DNA of 64,000 nucleotides, taken from NCBI GenBank assembly GCA_903870145.1, contig CAIQBO010000040.1, forward strand, positions 1 through 64,000, read 5' to 3'. The position numbers and the translations under genes were made by a program. This stretch comes from an uncultured Burkholderiales bacterium (GTDB lineage: Bacteria; Pseudomonadota; Gammaproteobacteria; Burkholderiales; Burkholderiaceae_C). Under the pieces are notes generated by a model. It had not been told where the DNA came from and ran no database searches. It was given only the letters and a program-made list of their open reading frames with translations. Position 1 is the stretch's first letter. Each line of letters begins with the position of its first letter. This document shows, piece after piece, positions 7,024 to 14,290 of this stretch.

Positions 7024-9031
7024 CACGACAACAGACACGCTTGACGCAGAAACTCGCCAGCGCGTTGAGAGTCTGATCAAAGAAGAAGAGGGCGACGCCA
7101 ATCAATACAAAGGCACGTTGGGGGTCTTGTTGACAGTGACCGCGGTGCTGATGTCGCTTTTTCATTTGTACGCGGCCTACTCCATCGTTCCGGCGCAAAT
7201 TTTGCGAACCGCCCATGTGACGATGGTGCTGGTGTTTATTTTCTTGACCTTTCCCATTGCGGCTCGGTTTAAAAACAGGTTGATGGTGTGGGACATTGTC
7301 TTTGCCCTGCTGGCCATTGCAACCTTGGTGTACGCCCTCATGGGCGGTGATAACTTCACTGACCGAAACACATACCCCTTCACAACCGACATTGTGTTTG
7401 GCGGCATCTTGATCTTGCTGATCTTGGAGTCATTGCGGCGCACCAATGGCTTGGTTTTGTTGAGCGTGACCGTTTCATTTTTGCTCTACGCTCTTTTTGG
7501 CAACTATCTGCCAGCGCCGTGGACGCACAAGGGCTACGAGCTGCCCCGCTTGGTGGGCTTCATGTACATGACGTTGGAGGGTATTTTTGGAACAGCGGTC
7601 GATGTCTCTTCCACCTTGATTATTTTGTTCACCATCTTTGGCGCATTTTTGCAGTTCAGTGGTGCGGGTAAATTCTTCATTGATTTCTCTTTTTCCATCA
7701 TGGGTGGAAAAACTTCCAATGTCGGCAAAACGGTGGTGTTGTCGTCCTTTTTATTGGGCGGGCCATCGGGCTCTGGCGTGGCCACCACGGTGACTGTGGG
7801 CGCCGTGGCGCATAACATGCTGGCCAAGGCGGGCTATGACAAAAATGCCGCGGGCGGCCTCTTGGCTGCAGGCGGCTTGGGCGCGATCATTTCGCCGCCG
7901 GTGCTGGGGGCGGCCGCATTTTTGATTGCTGAATTTTTAAAAATCTCTTACCTCGATGTGTTGCTCATGGCAACAGTGCCCACATTTTTGTTTTACCTCG
8001 GCCTGTATGTGATGGTGACCATCGACGCGCGCAAGTACAACATGAGCGGGCAAAAAATCGAGAGCATTGAAAGCGCTTGGTCCTTAACGAAAAAATACTG
8101 GTTTCACTTTTTCTCGCTCATCTCTATCGTGGTCTTCATGATGATGGGCTTCTCGCCCATCATGTCGGTCTTTTGGGCCACGGTGGCTTCCTTTGCCACC
8201 AGTTTTTTGCGTTCAGACTCGGCCATGATTGCCTATGACACTTTTCAAGGCAAGGCGCCATTTTGGCAAAGTCTCTACAACTCCAAGTTCACCCAGGCCA
8301 TGTCGGGGGGGTTCACGCAAGTGCTCTCGATTGCGGCAACCTGTGCGGGTGCCGGCCTGATTGTGGGTGTGGTGGTGCTGACGGGTCTGGGCTTGAAATT
8401 CAGCTCTATCGTGCTGGATTACGCAGATGGTTCACTCTTTCTCACGGCCTTGTTCACCGGCTTGGTGGTTTGGGTTGTGGGGCTGGCGGTGCCCGTCACA
8501 GCTTCCTACATCATCTGCGCCGTGATTGCTGCGCCGGCCATGATCAAATTGGGTGTGCCGGACTTTGCGGCGCATATGTTTATCTTTTACTACGCCGTGC
8601 TCTCAGAGGTCTCGCCGCCCACCGCACTCTCGCCCTTTGCCGCAGCAGCAATTTGCAAAGGCGATCCGTACAAGACAACTTTCCAAAGTTGGAAATACGT
8701 GGCCCCTGCGATTTTGGTACCCTTTATCTTTGTGCTCGACCCAGCGGGCGTGGCCTTGCTTTTAATGGGCAATGTCAAGGCCCTTGCGCTGGCCAATTGG
8801 AGTGAGATCGCCTGGATCGTATTCACGGCATCTGCAGGCATTGTTGCGCTTGCTGGCGGCTTGCAAAACTGGTTTATTTTGAAAACTAATTTCACAGAGC
8901 GCTGGGTCTTGGTGGCCTCTGGGGTGGCATTGACCTACCCCTCTACCACCAGTGACATCGCTGGTTTTGCCGGTCTTGCGCTGGTGGTGGCTTCGCAGCT
9001 CATTCGGCAATCCCGTCAACGAACAGCCTAA
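7016..9031 (+). CDS. Fused TRAP transporter permease (4TM-12TM)
   Basis: A large inner-membrane protein of about 671 residues combining the small and large TRAP membrane domains, as is normal for TAXI systems. Many hydrophobic helices are present, and the core motif GGPSGSGVATTVTVGAVAH lies in the first half of the large domain. No ATG fits well. TTG at 7016 follows AAGGGTGG at 7003-7010 and overlaps the receptor gene by 8 bases; GTG at 7007 and ATG at 6950 (deep inside the receptor gene) are alternatives. It works with the upstream TAXI receptor to import an anion using an ion gradient. Confidence 0.88.
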   Translation: MTDTTTDTLDAETRQRVESLIKEEEGDANQYKGTLGVLLTVTAVLMSLFHLYAAYSIVPAQILRTAHVTMVLVFIFLTFPIAARFKNRLMVWDIVFALLAIATLVYALMGGDNFTDRNTYPFTTDIVFGGILILLILESLRRTNGLVLLSVTVSFLLYALFGNYLPAPWTHKGYELPRLVGFMYMTLEGIFGTAVDVSSTLIILFTIFGAFLQFSGAGKFFIDFSFSIMGGKTSNVGKTVVLSSFLLGGPSGSGVATTVTVGAVAHNMLAKAGYDKNAAGGLLAAGGLGAIISPPVLGAAAFLIAEFLKISYLDVLLMATVPTFLFYLGLYVMVTIDARKYNMSGQKIESIESAWSLTKKYWFHFFSLISIVVFMMMGFSPIMSVFWATVASFATSFLRSDSAMIAYDTFQGKAPFWQSLYNSKFTQAMSGGFTQVLSIAATCAGAGLIVGVVVLTGLGLKFSSIVLDYADGSLFLTALFTGLVVWVVGLAVPVTASYIICAVIAAPAMIKLGVPDFAAHMFIFYYAVLSEVSPPTALSPFAAAAICKGDPYKTTFQSWKYVAPAILVPFIFVLDPAGVALLLMGNVKALALANWSEIAWIVFTASAGIVALAGGLQNWFILKTNFTERWVLVASGVALTYPSTTSDIAGFAGLALVVASQLIRQSRQRTA

Positions 9032-9044
9032 GAAAACCCCTTTA

Positions 9045-10823
9045 ATGTCCAAGTCAGACCCAGGCAACAGTAGCCGAGATGCCAGCACGCGCGCTCCGAA
9101 ATCGCAATCCAACCAAGAGGGCATGTCCAAGGGCCTGACCCAGTATGGCGATGCTGGTTTTTCATTGTTTTTGCGCAAAGCGTTTATCAAGGGTGCGGGG
9201 TTCACCGATTCTGCGCTCGAGCGCCCCGTCATTGGCATCACCAACACGGGCAGTGCCTACAACCCGTGTCATGGCAATGCGCCTCAATTGATTGAAGCCG
9301 TCAAACGCGGTGTGATGTTGGCCGGCGGCCTGCCTATGGATTTCCCCACGTTGTCGATCCATGAGAGTTTCTCGCAACCCAACAGCATGTTTTTGCGCAA
9401 CCTGATGTCCATGGACACCGAAGAGCTTTTGCGCGCGCAGCCCATGGATGCGGTTGTCTTGATCGGTGGCTGCGACAAAACTGTGCCCGCCCAATTGATG
9501 GGCGCGGCCTCTGCCGGTTTGCCTGCGGTGCAGTTGATCACAGGCTCCATGCTCACGGGCTCGCACCGCAATGAACGTGTCGGTGCCTGCACCGATTGCC
9601 GTCGTTACTGGGGAAAATTTCGCGCTGAAGAAATCGATGCGCATGAGATCGAAGAAGTCAACGAGCAACTCGTTGCCAGCGTGGGCACTTGCTCTGTCAT
9701 GGGCACCGCCAGCACCATGGCCTGCATTGCCGAAGCCCTGGGCATGACGGTGCCCGGCGGCGCCTCACCACCGGCTGTCACGGCCGATCGGATGCGCGTT
9801 GCCGAGCAAAGCGGCACGCTGGCCGTTGAAATCGCACGCAAGCGCTTGACGATTGACAAAGTGCTGACTGAAAAAGCGTTTGAAAATGCCATGCGTGTGC
9901 TCTTGGCCATTGGCGGCTCGACCAATGCCATCGTGCACTTGACCGCCATTGCGGGCCGAATGGGTTTGGAGATGGACCTGCAAGCGCTCGACCGCATGGG
10001 CCGCGAGACCCCGGTGCTGCTGGACCTCAAGCCCTCGGGCCAGCACTACATGGAAGACTTCCACCATGCCGGCGGCATGGCCACATTGCTGCGCGAGTTG
10101 AAACCGCTCTTGCACTTGGATGCCATGACGGTCACGGGCCGCACTTTGGGGCAAGAGATAGAAGCGGCTGGACCGGGCTTTAAACAAGATGTGGTCAGAA
10201 CTGCCAGCAACCCCATCTACCCGCAAGGCGGTATCGCTGTGCTGCGCGGCAATTTGGCCCCAGGCGGCGCCATCATCAAACAATCAGCAGCCAATCCCGC
10301 TTTGATGGAGCACGAAGGCCGCGCGGTAGTTTTTGAAAATCTTCAAGATATGGCGCTTCGCATTGACTCACTTGAGCTTGATGTGAACGCCGAGGACATC
10401 TTGGTGCTCAAGCACATTGGCCCCAAAGGCGCGGCAATGCCTGAGGCCGGTTACATGCCCATTCCTAAGAAGTTGGCCATGGCAGGCTGCAAAGACATTG
10501 TTCGAATTTCTGATGGCCGCATGAGCGGTACAGCCTTTGGCACCATCGTTCTGCACGTCACGCCCGAGTCGGCCATTGGGGGGCCCTTGGCTTATGTGCA
10601 AAATGGTGATCGAATTCGTTTGAGTGTGCAAAATCGCGAACTCTCCTTGCTGGTCAGCCAAGAAGAATTGGCCCAGCGCCAGGCTGCCAAACCGGCGCAA
10701 ACACCCAGTGCCCAGCGTGGCTACCTCAAGCTGTTTTTGCAAAGCGTCACGCAAGCCGACAAGGGTGCAGACTTTGATTTTTTAATGCCCCCCATGACAG
10801 GGGTGATACCCAAGATCAAGTAG
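9045..10823 (+). CDS. IlvD/Edd-family dehydratase, probably for a sugar acid
   Basis: A 592-residue Fe-S dehydratase. Candidate cluster cysteines are in NPCHGN, GGCDKTVPAQ and GTCSVMGTASTMA. From memory, MGTASTM is found in arabonate/xylonate-type dehydratases, whereas branched-chain IlvD proteins carry a different residue pattern there; GACTDCRRYWGKFRAEEI also points to the sugar-acid subgroup. I chose ATG 9045, 13 bases after the permease stop, rather than 8952 inside the permease gene. With the TRAP importer upstream and the divergent DapA-family enzyme it makes a two-step route: dehydration to a 2-keto-3-deoxy acid, then a DapA-type step. The substrate is inferred, not shown. Confidence 0.85.
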   Translation: MSKSDPGNSSRDASTRAPKSQSNQEGMSKGLTQYGDAGFSLFLRKAFIKGAGFTDSALERPVIGITNTGSAYNPCHGNAPQLIEAVKRGVMLAGGLPMDFPTLSIHESFSQPNSMFLRNLMSMDTEELLRAQPMDAVVLIGGCDKTVPAQLMGAASAGLPAVQLITGSMLTGSHRNERVGACTDCRRYWGKFRAEEIDAHEIEEVNEQLVASVGTCSVMGTASTMACIAEALGMTVPGGASPPAVTADRMRVAEQSGTLAVEIARKRLTIDKVLTEKAFENAMRVLLAIGGSTNAIVHLTAIAGRMGLEMDLQALDRMGRETPVLLDLKPSGQHYMEDFHHAGGMATLLRELKPLLHLDAMTVTGRTLGQEIEAAGPGFKQDVVRTASNPIYPQGGIAVLRGNLAPGGAIIKQSAANPALMEHEGRAVVFENLQDMALRIDSLELDVNAEDILVLKHIGPKGAAMPEAGYMPIPKKLAMAGCKDIVRISDGRMSGTAFGTIVLHVTPESAIGGPLAYVQNGDRIRLSVQNRELSLLVSQEELAQRQAAKPAQTPSAQRGYLKLFLQSVTQADKGADFDFLMPPMTGVIPKIK

Positions 10824-10838
10824 CCGGCACGGGCTGTG

Positions 10839-11597
10839 TCAAAGAACCTTGTTGCCCAGCCACTCCTTGAACACCAGGGCGCAGTTTTTGAGGCCCTGCG
10901 CACTGGGCAAGTATTCATAAACACCGCTGCTGGGGGCTTGCAGGTACCCCATGGGCGCAGGGATCACTTTAAAGCCAGTACGCTCAAAATTTTTAATGCT
11001 GCGCTGCATGTGCCAATCGTTGGTTATCAACAAAATAGTTTGAATGCCATCGGGCGCCAAGAGTGCATGCGTCATTTGTGCGTTTTCTTGCGTGTCGCGA
11101 GAATTTTTTTCAATCCATTTCAACGACATGCCCCAATCTCTTTTCAATGCAGCTTGTGCCACCTCGGCTTCAGAGATTTGCCCGGAATCACCGGCCCATC
11201 CTATACCGCCCGAATAAGCCATGGGCAATTGTGTTTGTTTGGACAAATATGCCCCGTAGCGAAGTCGCGCGGAGGCGGCCTCCGCCAGATCAGGCGTTGA
11301 ATATTGAGGGCTTTGTAATTCAATGCCTCCGCCCAAAATCACAATCGCTTGCGCCTGCTGCATTTGCGGGGGTGTCGCCGGTGCGTAGGTGGGCAAGAGC
11401 TGTTGGCTCATCCAAAAAACAGCGGCACTGCTGCTGAACACCCAAAGCGAGACAAAACCAGTCGCCACCAAAAGCCATGCAATGCGTTTTGATCTTCGCC
11501 ACAGCAGCCAGCCCAAACTCATTAAAAGCAAGGGACTGGCAGGGGGCATGACCAAAGTAGTCAACAAAGGTTTGAAAGGGGCAATGAATGTGAGCAT
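10839..11597 (-). CDS. YdcF-like (DUF218) membrane protein
   Basis: A 252-residue protein with two N-terminal hydrophobic segments (about residues 10-32 and 38-60) and a DUF218 domain. Diagnostic stretches are AIVILGGGIE, ARLRYGAYLSKQT, SRDTQENA and LLITNDWHMQRS. The ElyC/SanA/YdcF group is linked to envelope integrity, but its chemistry is not settled. It is convergent with the dehydratase gene (15 bases between stops) and divergent from the PAP2 gene. Confidence 0.85.
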   Translation of the reverse strand: MLTFIAPFKPLLTTLVMPPASPLLLMSLGWLLWRRSKRIAWLLVATGFVSLWVFSSSAAVFWMSQQLLPTYAPATPPQMQQAQAIVILGGGIELQSPQYSTPDLAEAASARLRYGAYLSKQTQLPMAYSGGIGWAGDSGQISEAEVAQAALKRDWGMSLKWIEKNSRDTQENAQMTHALLAPDGIQTILLITNDWHMQRSIKNFERTGFKVIPAPMGYLQAPSSGVYEYLPSAQGLKNCALVFKEWLGNKVL

Positions 11598-11611
11598 GAT
11601 GGCCGGTATTG

Positions 11612-11654
11612 TCGGTTGAAAGTGCTTTAATCGCAGTATCGTTTGTTCAACCGA
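11612..11654. promoter_or_regulatory. Inverted repeat between ydcF-like and PAP2 genes
   Basis: TCGGTTGAA at 11612-11620 is repeated inverted and perfect as TTCAACCGA at 11646-11654, 25 bases apart, in the divergent intergenic region. It could be an operator or an mRNA 5' structure upstream of the PAP2 start at 11670. No factor can be assigned. Confidence 0.3.
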
Positions 11655-11669
11655 AGGGGTCGCTAGACC

Positions 11670-12209
11670 ATGAAATATACAAAAGCACTGGTTTTAACGC
11701 TGGCCACTTCATTGGCCGGCTTGGCAAACGCTGGCGGCACACAAAGTTGGTCCAATGTTTCTGATGTCTTGGCCATTGGTTTGCCATTGGTGGCAGCTGG
11801 CAAAGCATTGACTTCGGGCGACAACGAAGGCGTGAAGGAATTAACTTACAGCTTGGGGACAACCTTGGTCGCTGCAGAAACGCTCAAAGCACTGATTCAT
11901 GAAAAACGACCCGATGGTTCAGGCAACGACAGCTTTCCATCCGGACACACGGCCATCGCCTTTGCAGCCGCCAGATTCATGGACAAACGCTATGCGCCTG
12001 AGGCCTACCCCTTCTTGTATGCAGCCGCCGGCCTGACAGCCCTGGCCCGTGTGAAGGCGGACAAGCACTTCACCAAAGACGTGTTGGCAGGTGCTGGCTT
12101 GGGCTATGCATCGGCAGAGTATTTCACGCGGCCTTTGTCAGGCGGGGCGCTGTCCTTGATGCCAGCCAAATCGGGTTTCGCTGTGCTTTGGCAAAAGCCC
12201 TTGTTTTGA
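11670..12209 (+). CDS. PAP2-family phosphatase, exported
   Basis: A 179-residue protein with an N-terminal signal segment (to about residue 22, LANAGG). All three PAP2 motifs are recognisable: KRPDGSG (K-x6-RP region), SFPSGHT, and R-VKADKH-FTKD (the R-x5-H-x3-D motif), with catalytic histidines in PSGH and ADKH. It is shorter and less hydrophobic than typical lipid phosphatases, so it may be periplasmic. It is followed at 17 bases by an SRPBCC gene and then dgkA, suggesting a lipid phosphate turnover unit. Confidence 0.85.
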   Translation: MKYTKALVLTLATSLAGLANAGGTQSWSNVSDVLAIGLPLVAAGKALTSGDNEGVKELTYSLGTTLVAAETLKALIHEKRPDGSGNDSFPSGHTAIAFAAARFMDKRYAPEAYPFLYAAAGLTALARVKADKHFTKDVLAGAGLGYASAEYFTRPLSGGALSLMPAKSGFAVLWQKPLF

Positions 12210-12226
12210 AATCAATCATCTAACCC

Positions 12227-12847
12227 ATGGTGTTGCGCCGAGTTCTGGTGGTATGGCTTTTGTTGCTGTTATGGGGCACGCAAATTCATGCTGAGGCAGC
12301 GCTTTCTTCTGAGTCGGATGTTGACGTAAAAATCAAATCGATGCAATTGCGACCCTGTGCCCAAGGCCAGTCATTTGATTGTGTCAAAGTGGAGGTGGTC
12401 ATGAGCATTGATGCCCCAGTTGAGACTGTCTGGCAGGTCATCACCGACTACCAACATGCCGCTGAATTCATCAGCAATCTGCGCTCAAGCAAAGAAACGC
12501 CTCTGGCTGCCAACAGTGTGATGGTTGAACAGATTGGGCGCGTGGGATGGGGGGTCGTGAGTGTTGATATCAAGACCGTTTACAAAGTCAGCTTGAGCCC
12601 CTTAGAGAAAAGAATTCAAAGCGTGGCTGTGGGTGGTGATCTCCGAGCGGTCACAATGCTGACGCAACTTAAATCCAATGGCAAGGGCGGCAGTTTGCTG
12701 GAATACAGTTTGATCACAGACCCGGGGCCGTGGGCGCCGCTGTCAATTGCTGAAGAATTGTTGAAGCGACAAGCTCGCCAGAGCTTTGAGGACTTAAGGC
12801 GTGAGATTATGAAACGGCATGGCTCAGCAGGCAACGTTAAACCCTGA
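12227..12847 (+). CDS. Exported SRPBCC-fold protein
   Basis: A 206-residue protein with a strong signal peptide (VVWLLLLLWG to about residue 22). The body has the START/polyketide-cyclase-like pattern: SIDAPVETVWQVITDYQHAAEFI, then LEYSLITDPGPWAPL and a C-terminal long helix. Such proteins bind lipids or other hydrophobic ligands. It lies between a PAP2 phosphatase and diacylglycerol kinase, consistent with lipid handling at the membrane, but no enzyme activity can be assigned. Confidence 0.75.
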   Translation: MVLRRVLVVWLLLLLWGTQIHAEAALSSESDVDVKIKSMQLRPCAQGQSFDCVKVEVVMSIDAPVETVWQVITDYQHAAEFISNLRSSKETPLAANSVMVEQIGRVGWGVVSVDIKTVYKVSLSPLEKRIQSVAVGGDLRAVTMLTQLKSNGKGGSLLEYSLITDPGPWAPLSIAEELLKRQARQSFEDLRREIMKRHGSAGNVKP

Positions 12848-12872
12848 GGGCAATTTGCAGAGAAGGAAAACA

Positions 12873-13232
12873 ATGCAAAAAAATTCTATCTCCCGTTGGC
12901 AATCCTTGGTGCATGCGGTGCACGGATTCAAAGTGGTTTTTCAAGAAACCAATGCAAAAATTCATTTGGGCATGGCTGTTTTGGCCATTGCGCTGGGTTT
13001 TGCAATGCAGATCACGCGCATGGAGTGGGTGGCGATATGTTTTGCCATTGCTTCGGTCATAGGTGCCGAAGCTTTGAACACGGCGTTGGAAAAAGTAGTC
13101 AATTTGGCAAGCCCTGATTGGCATGAGACCGCAAGGCAAGCCAAAGACGCGGCCGCCGCAGCGGTTTTGATTTTCAGCTTGGGCGCTGCTTGCGTGGGAG
13201 CACTTATTTTTCTGCCAAAAATGCTGGCCTGA
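12873..13232 (+). CDS. dgkA: Diacylglycerol kinase, DgkA type
   Basis: A 119-residue integral membrane kinase, matching the roughly 120-residue family length. Three hydrophobic helices are visible. The signature EALNTALEKVVNLASPDWHETARQ is split by the catalytic region and followed by AKDAAAAAVLI. The ATG at 12873 has AGAAGGA 5-11 bases upstream; an in-frame start at 12819 lies inside the previous gene. It recycles diacylglycerol to phosphatidic acid (undecaprenol is an alternative substrate in relatives). Its 3' end overlaps the convergent lipid kinase gene by 29 bases. Confidence 0.9.
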   Translation: MQKNSISRWQSLVHAVHGFKVVFQETNAKIHLGMAVLAIALGFAMQITRMEWVAICFAIASVIGAEALNTALEKVVNLASPDWHETARQAKDAAAAAVLIFSLGAACVGALIFLPKMLA

Positions 13233-14124
13233 CAACCTGCAAACGCGCCGGCAGAATGTGAATATTGGCCAACTGCGTGACCCCCAATGTTTCTCCATCC
13301 GCGGCCAAAGGGAAGGGCGCATTGGATTCAATTCTCAAATTTTCAAAGGTCCATGTGTGAATGCGCGCGCGCCCAAGGTGCTTGCCCATGAGCAGCAGGG
13401 GCAACATGGCCAAAGTCTGCAACCGATTGAACTGACCGGCCACCAGCAAATTCAAGTACCCATCGTTGATGCGTGCCGCAGGCGCTATAGGCATACCGCT
13501 GGCGTAAGTGCGGGTGTTCAAACTCGATGCCAGCAGGCACGGACCTTGGTGCACCTGCTGCCCGTTCACGCTGATCTTCAAATCCCAATTTTTTAAATTC
13601 GCCAACTCGCCGAAAGTGGCGTACAAGTAGCGCGGCAGACCTCTTAAAAATGATGGCCCCCCAAGCGCCCGATTGCCCACGGAAGCATCAAAGCCAAGAG
13701 CCAAACTGGACAGAAAGTAACTGTGCTTTTGAGCGCCAAAAGTCACGCTTCCCACATCGATCGGGTAGGGCTTTGAATCGAGGGCGTAGTGCAAAGCTTC
13801 TTGCCACTTCATATGGGTCAAACCCCAGGCACGCGCGTTGTCATTGCCACTGCCAAAGGGCAGCAGGCCCACGCTGTGATGCCCTTGTAGCAATCCGGGC
13901 AGCAGTTGGTTCAAAGTGCCATCGCCGCCCACCACGACCACGCGAGTCTCAGGCGGTAATGCGCCCAGTACTTGCAATGCCTGGGCTACTGTCTCAGGCA
14001 TTTCCGTTGGAATGGCGGCGCCTGCTGCGCCAGCATGGGCCGCCCAGGACTGGATAAGACTCGCCATGGACCTCGCCCGCCCTCCTGCGGCGTGGGGGTT
14101 GATCAAGATGAGGCGATTGGGCAT
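13204..14124 (-). CDS. DAGK-catalytic-domain lipid kinase (YegS/BmrU-like)
   Basis: A 306-residue soluble kinase. NPHAAGG near the N-terminus, VVVVGGDGTLNQLLPGL (the GGDGT nucleotide-binding motif) and LPFGSGNDNARAWG define the diacylglycerol kinase catalytic fold. I took ATG 14124 because the conserved RLILINPHAAGG follows at once; the ribosome binding site is weak and a start at 14175 cannot be excluded. It probably phosphorylates diacylglycerol or a related lipid and faces dgkA convergently. Confidence 0.85.
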   Translation of the reverse strand: MPNRLILINPHAAGGRARSMASLIQSWAAHAGAAGAAIPTEMPETVAQALQVLGALPPETRVVVVGGDGTLNQLLPGLLQGHHSVGLLPFGSGNDNARAWGLTHMKWQEALHYALDSKPYPIDVGSVTFGAQKHSYFLSSLALGFDASVGNRALGGPSFLRGLPRYLYATFGELANLKNWDLKISVNGQQVHQGPCLLASSLNTRTYASGMPIAPAARINDGYLNLLVAGQFNRLQTLAMLPLLLMGKHLGRARIHTWTFENLRIESNAPFPLAADGETLGVTQLANIHILPARLQVVRPAFLAEK

Positions 14125-14290
14125 GCAGGATCTGGCAGATTGGAGTATGCAGCCAATATAAGCGAATCGCTCCATTTGTCCAATCGCAAAGTCGCGGGTG
14201 GGGATTTACCCGTCATGAAATGCGAAATTGATCTAGATAAGCTTTTAAAATGCTTGATCTTCAATTTTCAAACGTACACAGGAAACTGTC

